In this document: positions 13,801-20,794 of the stretch, piece by piece | How positions within the stretch are numbered: position 1 is the first letter of the stretch | Layout: the number at the start of each line of letters is the position of its first letter | Source: a virus | Direction: 5' to 3' (one strand) | IMG/VR virus record: IMGVR_UViG_3300008339_000632 | Location: 1-20,794 of that record | DNA length: 20,794 nt | Made by a program: the position numbers and the translations under genes | The notes under the pieces: model-generated | Databases searched by the model: none | What the model saw: the letters and a program-made list of their open reading frames with translations, nothing else | What the model was told of the DNA's origin: nothing

Positions 13801-16800
13801 CCAGAAAATAGGAGAACCCTAACTGTTCGTGGCAATCCTTTGCCTAGACATTATTGGTCTACAAGAACTGGTGCAGATGTCAATGCTAGACGTAACGACT
13901 TAATTGAAAGCCACGATGCTGGATGGAAAATTAAACATCCAGACGGTAGATTCTTTTCAAGAGAAGAGTTACAAGGGCTAAGTAAAGATGAAGTCAACAT
14001 GCTGTGGAAAGATGTTGATAGAAGTCATATGGGTACAGCAACTCATAGAGATGCAGATGGATTTTATTTCCTTCCAGCCCTATTTGGACCACAGCAGAGA
14101 TACGGTGCTGGCGGAAATCTATCTTTAAGGACTGGTGGTAATCCACAAGAAATTCTAAGAGCTTTAAATTCTGGAACAATGCATCCTTTCTCAACAATGA
14201 GATCTTCAGCACGTCTTTTAGGATATCCATCTAAAGATATTGATAGAGTATTTGGAGAAGCATGGAAAGACATGTCTATGCAACTCCGAACAAGAAGTAA
14301 GCCATTCGGTAAAACAAGTGATACCTATGAAGAATTTGCTATGGGTATTTTGCAGAAACATCTTAAGAAATTAAAGATTCCTAAAACAAATACAAGCTTC
14401 TTTGATGAAATGATGAAGATTGGAACAGTCCGTGGCGGCGGCGGAGCTGGATCTGTTTCTTCTGCAGTTATGGCTGGAGATGAAACAATTTCATTTAGAA
14501 ATAATGGCGGAATGATTTATATGAATTCTGGCGGAATGGTTCCAGGAGTTCAATACCTTGAAGATGGCGGTGGAGTACAGGGATTTAGATCAGGATTCCA
14601 GTCACAAGCTGGAACCCCAGGCAATCGCAGATTCTTTGGTTCTGGTTTATTTAAATCAGATAATACTGGCATGCGTGGCATGGCTATGGGTATGGGTATG
14701 GGATTTGCAGGACAAGCAATCGGAGGAGATATTGGAAATGCTATTCAAATGGCTTCTATTATACCTATGCTTGCTCCTAATATGCTCTCTAAGACCTTCA
14801 ATGGGCTAAAGGGTGTAGCAACTGCCCTAACTACCACAGGAAAGGCCGCCAGCTTGGCTGGAAAGGCCCTAGGATTGGCCTTTAGAGCCCTACCATTCGG
14901 AGCTGCAATTGGAGGAATTCTAGCTGTTGGTGCAGCAATTAAATATTTAAGGGCGGAGGCTGAAAAGCGTCGTAAGGAAGAAGTAGCTGGAGTTGGTATT
15001 ACTAAGCAAATGTCTGAAGAGGCAAAGCTTAAGAATATTAATTTATCAGATTCTATTAAGTCAGTAACAGAACAATTAAAGCTACAAAGAGCTGCTGGCC
15101 TTGCCGCCTATGAAGCATATACACAGTCAGGTATTCCACAATTAACTCTTACAATTAAAGAACTAAAGGCTGCTCAAAAAGAAGCTAAAGAAACAATGAA
15201 AGAATCTGTAAATTTATTTAATAATGCAGATCCTTCAGATGTTATTGAATTAGCACAAAATTTAAAAACAGAATACATTGCTGGTGGAATGAGTGTTCAA
15301 GAAGCAACAAATAAAATTTATGCATTAATTTCTGTTTCAAATAAAGCTAAATTTGCAGTTTCTGCAGTTGCTAACGAAGGATTTGTGGCAATTACTGATG
15401 CGTCAACAGCTGCAGATTTAAAGATTAGAAAACTTGCAGAAGGTTTAACTACAGTTGATGCTGAAGGCTTAGCATCTGGAATTGATTCAATGGTTGTATT
15501 GCTTGATATGTCCATGAATAAATTAAAGGGTACAAAAGATGAGTTTGGAAATGTTATTGATGCTGGAGCAGCTCTAGAATCACAATTTGACAAGATATCT
15601 AATGCAGGCGGAACAAGTCCAATTGGCGAAATGGCTATGCAAAATCTTCTTAAGATTAGGCCAGAACTAGAAGGTGTAATTAATAGCGCAGACACACTTG
15701 AGAGTATTTATGCAAAATGGAGAATTCAATTATCTGGTGCTGTAGTAAATCTTAAAAATCTAACTGCAGAACAAGCCAAATCTTTGGCATTAGTTCAGGC
15801 TGCTGGACAACAGGCAATGGATCAGGCAAAAGAATCTGGCAAGGGCGGAATTCTTGGAGCATCTCAAAAAGTATTAGATGGCCTTAATAAGAGTGTTAAA
15901 AGAAATTCTGCAGATAGCCGAGCAGCATTTGAACAAGCTCAAAAGAATTATGAAAAAGAATTAGAGTTAATTGAAAAGAAGATTAAAAAGATTAACGAAG
16001 AGGCTGAAGCAAGAAAGAAAGCCCTTGAAGATCAGCAAAGGTCAGAAGATACAAAGCTTGAAATTCAAAAAGCACAGCTTGATTATCAAAATAAAATTGC
16101 TGCTGGTGATATGGCTGGCGCTGCAGCGGCTCAATTAAGAATTAAACAATTAGTTAATGAGCGTGAGAATCAAAAAGCTATTGACTCAATTGAAGAAAAT
16201 CGTGCTAAGCGTGTAAAGGCTGAAGAAGCAAAAGCAGAAAAAATTAGATCAATGGCCAAAAAGAAAGAAGAGGCTCAGGCATCGGTTGTTTCAAATGCTT
16301 CACGTGCAGCAGAACAACGTGGAATTATTCAAGACTTGCAGTCCAAGTACGAGGGTCTTATTTCTAGACAGAACAGCCTTGAATTTATTAAAGATAAAGA
16401 CGCTAGAGAAATTGAAAGAAAATCAATTAGTGGTGGAATTAATGAATTATCTAGAAGAATTGCTTCTGAAGGTGCTGGAAATACACAATTTTCAAAGATA
16501 CTTGCTGAGGCATTCCCAGGTCTTGTTGCAATAAATGAAAAGAGTAAAAAGCTTGAGTCTAGAGATCAAGGTACTGTAACCCAAGCCGCACCAGATATAT
16601 TAGGTGGCAAAGTAATTCCTGCTCCAAAGATAACATTACCTAGTGGTGCTGAAACAGCCTTTGCGTCAGATGCAGCTAAAATTAAATCTGCAGCAGAAGC
16701 AGCATATGACAAATTGGGTGATGGTAAAACTTTAAGAGATGTTGTAGATGCAATTCTAAATGGGCCTAATGCTAAACAGGCAGCGGCAGGAATTAGATTT

Positions 16801-17304
16801 ACAAAAGATAATCCTTATAAATTAACTGGTAGGTATGAAACTAATAAAGATGGAACCCTTAAGGATCAAGAAAGATTTGATCTTAATAAAGAAATGGGAT
16901 TTGTTAAGGGTGATTATTATACTTATAATGGTAGAACTTATCGTGTTGTTGGAGGCAAAACAATTCAGTCTGCTGCATATGTTCAACCAGTGGGACGTGC
17001 AACATTTGGTAGAATTGTTCCACGACGCCCATATATTGTAGGAGAGCGTGGTCCAGAAATGCGTTACTTTGACGACGGTCCAGGATATATTGGTCCAAGA
17101 TATAATGTACCAGGAAAAACAAAGTCGGACTATTATTATTCTCCTAATCAACAACCAGCTAATATACAAAATAGCCCTACATTTGTTTTTAACTTTGAAG
17201 AAGCTCCAAAGAATGCTAGAGAGCTATATAATGAATTTCAAAAGATTGTTAAGGTAGAAATGTCAAAGACTGGAAATACAGTAGTATACGGAGGCAAAAA
17301 ATAA
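10870..17304 (+). CDS. Tail tape measure protein, TP901-type
   Basis: This 2144-aa protein sets tail length and is expelled with the DNA at infection. Regions: an N-terminal coiled coil (1-110); a TP901-like core (about 175-520, with LTVGLTIPLAAFGKAAADAF and VPKAGPVIKGLGG-like blocks); a hydrophobic stretch (538-566) and a longer one (1272-1357), candidate membrane-inserting segments; the motif VPGSGNTDTVPAMLTPGEFV (910-929); a 955-1205 insert of unknown fold, followed by Gly-rich GGMVPG; a charged coiled coil (1678-1808); and a C-terminal IVGERGPEM motif (2056-2064). At about 0.15 nm per residue, the family rule, the tail would be roughly 300 nm if no part is removed. Arg codons are mostly AGA. 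AGGAG precedes the ATG by 11 bases. Confidence 0.95.
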   Translation: MAEETISTRIVANADFSALIADVHKVTASLSKLQEQLANSNKMLANQISVMNRSFSDTLRSTGQFSTHFVSLQSDVEKFGKNLDGGKLKLNQYFNTFRDHAKTSGGLIRELAKQQVALQNAILQPLGRNSQGLMQFNVHVPRGLDNVKNKTAIARQELQIYNKVIQDGAVQLINWGKNTQWAGRQLTVGLTIPLAAFGKAAADAFRMADQELTRLTKVYGDVAGTSATELSRVRKEVELTAKELSSAMGVNFRETIGLAADIAATGKTGNELLGSISETTRLAVLGEVDRQEAMKATLAIQSAFKSNTDELSKSINFLNAVENQTSTTLNDLVEAIPKAGPVIKGLGGSVQDLALYLTAMREGGVSASEGANALKSALASLINPTDVAVAKFQGFGIDLLGIVQKNAGNVTGTLFELQAALDRLDPLQKQQAIEQLFGKFQFSRLNALFENLGRQGSQTLQVMDLMKRSSSELAAVADRELAAVTESASGRYRRAIEGLRAELAGIGEQFLSINTTLINVVQNIVEFINKLPGPVKQALTFLGGLTAVAGPLIMLTGVLANFFGYILKGVGHMKAFFRGGEGWKYLTPEMLAAEKAGKLVEQTFYSDAKAASVLQMALKNLIDEFAILEGKSRQAVVPVGPAISTIGGNVVAGSAQRVVDPNNPFAGAPYTRASTHMVPRSGMTDEQRMQQTIFGLVPGAIPVNRKIGDNPQIYMNEPLPNIPGLTSINNVSTGVVSGEAAKWHAMMATLGMQSKQEIQDLRQQIIATGTVSKDFMNTFDDILPAVKAITDNAASQSAAIVAELRAGKINLEQAKQQIIALNLETERIIGTTVSAQAAAMGKTINLTQVPTLDQPVVDPTGKSNMRELFKKSKTRDFVDKIARALGVRTSGAGYNIETTKPKKFNSGNLVPGSGNTDTVPAMLTPGEFVINKEATARNLPLLMEINSSTRGGVASSSRGNYGVRPNLGQVLGGIFRRPENRRTLTVRGNPLPRHYWSTRTGADVNARRNDLIESHDAGWKIKHPDGRFFSREELQGLSKDEVNMLWKDVDRSHMGTATHRDADGFYFLPALFGPQQRYGAGGNLSLRTGGNPQEILRALNSGTMHPFSTMRSSARLLGYPSKDIDRVFGEAWKDMSMQLRTRSKPFGKTSDTYEEFAMGILQKHLKKLKIPKTNTSFFDEMMKIGTVRGGGGAGSVSSAVMAGDETISFRNNGGMIYMNSGGMVPGVQYLEDGGGVQGFRSGFQSQAGTPGNRRFFGSGLFKSDNTGMRGMAMGMGMGFAGQAIGGDIGNAIQMASIIPMLAPNMLSKTFNGLKGVATALTTTGKAASLAGKALGLAFRALPFGAAIGGILAVGAAIKYLRAEAEKRRKEEVAGVGITKQMSEEAKLKNINLSDSIKSVTEQLKLQRAAGLAAYEAYTQSGIPQLTLTIKELKAAQKEAKETMKESVNLFNNADPSDVIELAQNLKTEYIAGGMSVQEATNKIYALISVSNKAKFAVSAVANEGFVAITDASTAADLKIRKLAEGLTTVDAEGLASGIDSMVVLLDMSMNKLKGTKDEFGNVIDAGAALESQFDKISNAGGTSPIGEMAMQNLLKIRPELEGVINSADTLESIYAKWRIQLSGAVVNLKNLTAEQAKSLALVQAAGQQAMDQAKESGKGGILGASQKVLDGLNKSVKRNSADSRAAFEQAQKNYEKELELIEKKIKKINEEAEARKKALEDQQRSEDTKLEIQKAQLDYQNKIAAGDMAGAAAAQLRIKQLVNERENQKAIDSIEENRAKRVKAEEAKAEKIRSMAKKKEEAQASVVSNASRAAEQRGIIQDLQSKYEGLISRQNSLEFIKDKDAREIERKSISGGINELSRRIASEGAGNTQFSKILAEAFPGLVAINEKSKKLESRDQGTVTQAAPDILGGKVIPAPKITLPSGAETAFASDAAKIKSAAEAAYDKLGDGKTLRDVVDAILNGPNAKQAAAGIRFTKDNPYKLTGRYETNKDGTLKDQERFDLNKEMGFVKGDYYTYNGRTYRVVGGKTIQSAAYVQPVGRATFGRIVPRRPYIVGERGPEMRYFDDGPGYIGPRYNVPGKTKSDYYYSPNQQPANIQNSPTFVFNFEEAPKNARELYNEFQKIVKVEMSKTGNTVVYGGKK

Positions 17305-17783
17305 TGTCAATACTTTTACCTGTAGGCTCCCTACTATATTTTGATACTGGAACCGATCCAGTTAATCCAACATGGTCTAAAATAACAGAACACAACAGAC
17401 AGCCACTAAGCATTACTAAGAATAGAATTCAAAAGGTGCAAAGAATGGCAAATGGCACTCTTCGTAAATTCTTTGTAGCAGAAAAAAGAGAGTTTAGCGT
17501 ATCATGGACTATGCTACCTACATTTTCAAATATGACAGTTGATGGAGGCTATGCAAAAGATGAAATTGAAAGCTTCTATGAAACTAGTAAAGGACAAGGC
17601 ACATTTAAAATTAAAATAGTTTACGGTAAAGAGCAGACATCTCCTTATGCTGAGAGATCAGAAATTGTTACCGTATCCCTATCATCCTGCAGTTTTGAGC
17701 TTCTTAAAAGAAACGTAAAGGCTAGAGGATCTGATCCAGCACAGGAATTCTGGAATGCATCTCTTTCTATGGAAGAGGTCTAA
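17304..17783 (+). CDS. Distal tail (Dit-like) protein
   Basis: The 159-aa product follows the tape measure gene directly (TAATG overlap), the standard place for the distal tail protein that forms the ring between tube and tip. It has a beta-rich sequence (VGSLLYFDTG, then TKNRIQKVQRMANGTLRKFFVAEKREFSVSW) and closes with VSLSSCSFELLKRN and a tail WNASLSMEEV. RKFFVAEKREFSVSW resembles strands of Dit and minor tail proteins. It is shorter than most Dit proteins (200-300 aa), so it may be a one-domain version. The gene overlaps the following hub gene by one base, consistent with coupled translation. Confidence 0.68.
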   Translation: MSILLPVGSLLYFDTGTDPVNPTWSKITEHNRQPLSITKNRIQKVQRMANGTLRKFFVAEKREFSVSWTMLPTFSNMTVDGGYAKDEIESFYETSKGQGTFKIKIVYGKEQTSPYAERSEIVTVSLSSCSFELLKRNVKARGSDPAQEFWNASLSMEEV

Positions 17784-20017
17784 TGATAACGGCAAGCAAC
17801 GAATTAAAAAACGTATTCTATAACAATCTATCAATTAAGACAGATGTTGGATGCACTATAGAGTACAACATGAACTCTTTGTTGGACAACTTAAGAGTAA
17901 CATACGACTCTTCGCTTGAGACCTACTATCCTAAAATTGATGGAAAGATTAATATTTATAAAAAACTATTTCCAATTGATTCCATTATTCGTCCATGGCG
18001 TTCATTATATGGTGGTAATAAATATTTAATTTGGACTACTGGAATGACAGAAACTACAAAAGATTCGTTCTTTAGCCCACGCAGAATCAGTTATCCGAGA
18101 ACGGCGGCAGATCAAAATGATGGATATGAATCCCCTAAACAGAGTATATATCCAAGACTTTATTATCCTGGAGTCAATGCTACATATAAATATTGGGTAT
18201 CTCCAATATCAGAAGATGCTAAATTAACTGTTACATATTCTATTCTTACTGCAACAGTATCAGAAGCATCAAGCTCAGGTACTCTTGTCACATATAAAAC
18301 ATCTCAGCCACATGGATTTACATCTGGACAAACTGTAACAATTACTGGTCTTACAACTGGTACATTTAATATATCAGGAACTATTTATTCAATTGAAAGC
18401 TCAACATCATTTACTATACAAAGTAGCGCTACTGGCACATGGGCAACGGGACAATCTGGAACAGCAACATTAAGTGCTGCTACTAAACCAGCCGTGTCAA
18501 ATAAAATTATTGCTAGATTTGAAAAGACTCACGTTCTCCCATCTTCTTGCAGCTTTACAATTACATATTCAGACAATACAACTGCTTCTATTACTGGACA
18601 AACAGTGCCATCTTCTGGAGAAATTGTATTACATTGGAATGGAACTACATGGTCACAAACTGCACCATCTACAATTCAGTCTCCTAAATTAATTAAATCA
18701 ATATATTTAGATGCTATAAATCCTTCTTCTGGAAAAGCTATAGGAGTTATTGAAGTATCTGCAAGATGGATTAAAGACATATCTTCAGATGTAATTTCAT
18801 TTGATATTCAAAAAGAAGCATCTTCAAGTTCAGAAGATTTGTTGCCCGTAGGAACAATTACTGCAAATAATATGGAGGTTGAACTTGTTAAATACGATCA
18901 GTCTAGCCTTCAATATGTTGCATATAATAGAGCGTCCACATCTTGGGATACAACAAAAACCTACCTTGTAAAAAATGCAGAGCTAAAACCATATATTAGA
19001 GTCTACCATGACAACGGTGCATTGGGAACGGCTCCCAATAAGCATGACGATGTTCAACAGGGAACCTTTTATATAGATAGCTTTGAAACACAAGAATATG
19101 GCGAGACATCTATAAATGCCCTTGACACATCAAAATATCTTATGGAAACAATTGCCCCATATATTTTGTGTGAAGGATATCCAGCAACTGGAATTATTAG
19201 ATATCTTTTAGATTCAGTTGGATTTACTAATTATGAAATTCGTGTAGCTATTGATGATACTTCTATCCCGCAAATTAATTTTTGGTGGACAGATGGAACA
19301 AAGACTATATGGGAGTGTTTGCAAGAAATATGCAGAGATATACAGATGAATGCATTTGTAGATGAAAATAATATTCTTCAGTTTTATAGCAGAGACTACT
19401 TGTACAAGCAGGTAAATGTTGCTTGGGAATTTTATGAGTCTGCAGAGGGATCAAAGCAGCCTAACATTATGTCATTTTCTAAACGAGAAATTCCTGGGGC
19501 AAATTATGTTAAAGTCTTATGGCAGAGTCAATTAACATCAGACTATCTAGGAAACTCAACAGATCTTTGGGTAGATGAGGTTGCATATCTTAGCGCTGGC
19601 GGATTAAGAAAAACAATAGAGGCTAATACATCACCAGAGAATACAGAGCTTTCTATCGATATTGAAACTTTAGATAAATATAGTCCTTCGGCGGTGTTGT
19701 ATAATTATCAAGGATATGTTTTAATTGATTCAGAGATTATTGAGTATGATGCGATTCAGTATCAATATACTCCTCATAACTCTAACACTGCTGTTCCAGT
19801 ATGGATTGAATCTGCATCTGATGTAAACAAATATCAATTTTTATCCAAGCCAGGGTATGCCGATATTAATAAACCAAATGAGACAGCGTACTTTAGACCA
19901 ACAGGAAGATATAGAGTAAAAACTAGAGGAGCTTTTGGAACAACTCCAGCAAGACATACTGCATCTGCTCTTGAGTCGTTGTCAACATGGAATCAAAAGG
20001 AGGTATTCTGGCAATGA
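17783..20017 (+). CDS. Tail hub/tip (Tal-like) minor tail protein
   Basis: The 744-aa product follows the distal tail protein and fits the tail hub/tip group. The N-terminal half is beta-rich. Residues 154-234 form an inserted module with PHGFTSGQTVTITG (176-189) and a threonine/serine-rich end, a pattern seen in many phage tail proteins and called FCCH-like. The region around GIIRYLLDSVGFTNYEI and IWECLQEICRDIQMNAFVDE, followed by ILQFYSRDYLY, is typical of hub proteins of the gp27/Tal type. No lysozyme or peptidase motif is visible. The ATG overlaps the previous stop (TAATG), and its stop overlaps the next ATG as ATGA. It would contact the host surface or position the fibre that follows. 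Confidence 0.75.
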   Translation: MITASNELKNVFYNNLSIKTDVGCTIEYNMNSLLDNLRVTYDSSLETYYPKIDGKINIYKKLFPIDSIIRPWRSLYGGNKYLIWTTGMTETTKDSFFSPRRISYPRTAADQNDGYESPKQSIYPRLYYPGVNATYKYWVSPISEDAKLTVTYSILTATVSEASSSGTLVTYKTSQPHGFTSGQTVTITGLTTGTFNISGTIYSIESSTSFTIQSSATGTWATGQSGTATLSAATKPAVSNKIIARFEKTHVLPSSCSFTITYSDNTTASITGQTVPSSGEIVLHWNGTTWSQTAPSTIQSPKLIKSIYLDAINPSSGKAIGVIEVSARWIKDISSDVISFDIQKEASSSSEDLLPVGTITANNMEVELVKYDQSSLQYVAYNRASTSWDTTKTYLVKNAELKPYIRVYHDNGALGTAPNKHDDVQQGTFYIDSFETQEYGETSINALDTSKYLMETIAPYILCEGYPATGIIRYLLDSVGFTNYEIRVAIDDTSIPQINFWWTDGTKTIWECLQEICRDIQMNAFVDENNILQFYSRDYLYKQVNVAWEFYESAEGSKQPNIMSFSKREIPGANYVKVLWQSQLTSDYLGNSTDLWVDEVAYLSAGGLRKTIEANTSPENTELSIDIETLDKYSPSAVLYNYQGYVLIDSEIIEYDAIQYQYTPHNSNTAVPVWIESASDVNKYQFLSKPGYADINKPNETAYFRPTGRYRVKTRGAFGTTPARHTASALESLSTWNQKEVFWQ

Positions 20018-20794
20018 GACCTTATTTCTATGCTAATGGCGGAAGCACCTCTTATGGAGTAGATATTTCTCAGCCACCTACTTTAGAGGCACAAAGCACA
20101 ACGTCTATGAAGTTTTCAATTAACAAGGCTGGCATGTCTGCCGAACCAACTTCATATGTTTATAATTTAACAGAAGTAGATGAATACAATGTTGTAGTGT
20201 CTGGAGGTCAAGTCCTTAATGGAACTCCTACTACTGAGCCATTTACTGTAACTGGACTAAAGGCTGGCACAGCATATCGTGCAACAATGAATGCAAAAAT
20301 AAACTCTAATTCAGGAAATAGCATTGTGTTTTATTTTGTTATGCCTAAAGACTCTAATTTTGTTTCTGCTGGATCAAATGCTTTAGATCCAAGTAAACCT
20401 ACAGCTTCTAAATCATTTTTGAGAATTAATAATAGTAGTAAAAATGCTAAGTCATATAAGGTGGCATGGAAAACATTTGATGGATTGAGCTTGGGATCTT
20501 ATAATATTAGTACAATTACAGTTGGCGGAGTAGAAATTCCAGTAAGAACATATACATCTAACACCTACTATTCATTTGGAACAACCATGTATCTTGATGC
20601 AATTATTGAAAAGACTAGACAGTCTGCAGGATTTGGATTTTTCTTAGATAATCTAGGAACAAGCGGATACTATATTTCTATTGATACAACAGAAACTGCC
20701 GCATCAGAAAATAAAAAAGAAGTTAGAATTTTAAAGGTAAGCGGCTCAGATGCTAGAGTACTTAAAGATACTCAAAAAAATACAGTGACATCTT
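20014..20794 (+). CDS. Tail-tip protein with FN3-like domain, 3'-truncated
   Basis: The frame starts with ATG at 20014, overlapping the previous TGA, with AGGAGGT (19999-20005) as ribosome site, and stays open to the window end, so 260 residues are visible. Residues about 18-105 resemble a fibronectin type III domain (PPTLEAQSTTSMKFSI, then FTVTGLKAGTAYRATMNAKI). After that, beta-rich sequence including RQSAGFGFFLDNLGTSGYYI suggests a concanavalin-like lectin fold. Such modules are common in tail fibres and tips that bind host glycans. Function as an adhesin is inferred from domains and place next to the hub gene. The C-terminal part lies outside the window. Confidence 0.75.
   Translation, partial: MRPYFYANGGSTSYGVDISQPPTLEAQSTTSMKFSINKAGMSAEPTSYVYNLTEVDEYNVVVSGGQVLNGTPTTEPFTVTGLKAGTAYRATMNAKINSNSGNSIVFYFVMPKDSNFVSAGSNALDPSKPTASKSFLRINNSSKNAKSYKVAWKTFDGLSLGSYNISTITVGGVEIPVRTYTSNTYYSFGTTMYLDAIIEKTRQSAGFGFFLDNLGTSGYYISIDTTETAASENKKEVRILKVSGSDARVLKDTQKNTVTS

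Noticed and set aside
15318-15695. 125-aa open frame on the - strand within the tape measure gene
   Set aside because: A shadow of the Ala/Ser-rich tape measure coding strand; the + strand frame is clearly the coding one.
1-20794. CRISPR array, insertion sequence, tRNA, integrase, toxin or defence genes
   Set aside because: I looked for direct repeats, transposase or recombinase motifs, tRNA-like foldings and defence-type proteins on both strands and saw none; the window is nearly wall-to-wall virion genes.

Overview
The window is the structural (virion morphogenesis) region of a tailed double-stranded DNA phage with a long non-contractile tail (siphovirus type). It may be a free phage or a prophage. 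Every convincing gene is on the + strand, and most neighbours abut or overlap by 1-11 bases. The DNA is AT-rich. Shine-Dalgarno sites of the AGGAGG type, TTG starts, and two promoters that appear to make leaderless transcripts fit a Gram-positive host. A low-GC actinobacterium, such as a freshwater planktonic lineage, is my best guess; this is inference and the window does not prove it. No terminase, lysis, replication, integration or tRNA gene is visible. Both ends of the window cut a gene.

Layout: (1) 1-1596, the 3' part of a protein with two LamG/concanavalin-like domains. (2) 1659-9255, the head and neck module: a 112-aa unknown protein, portal, XkdF-like protease fused to a scaffold-like C-terminus, major capsid protein, a 132-aa protein with a Rho_N/SAP-like N-terminus, head-tail connector, head-tail stopper, a neck/tail-completion candidate and tail terminator. 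(3) 9355-10865, major tail protein and two tail assembly chaperones joined by a -1 frameshift. (4) 10870-17304, a 2144-aa tape measure protein. (5) 17304-20794, a Dit-like protein, a large tail hub/tip protein and the start of a tail-tip protein with an FN3-like domain.

The genes form one assembly line. The portal nucleates the procapsid, the scaffold and protease shape and mature it, and the capsid protein makes the shell. Connector, stopper and terminator proteins join the head to a tail built on the tape measure with chaperone help, and tip proteins contact the host.

The most interesting signals are in expression control. There is an in-frame internal start with a near-perfect Shine-Dalgarno inside the protease gene that would make a free 180-aa scaffold. 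There is a CCCAAAC -1 frameshift site followed five bases later by a nested hairpin. Five promoter candidates punctuate the module: two place transcription starts at or next to an ATG, and two directly follow strong terminators behind the capsid and tail-tube genes. The capsid and tail-tube genes also use Arg codons differently from their neighbours. I did not find a defence system, mobile element or CRISPR array.
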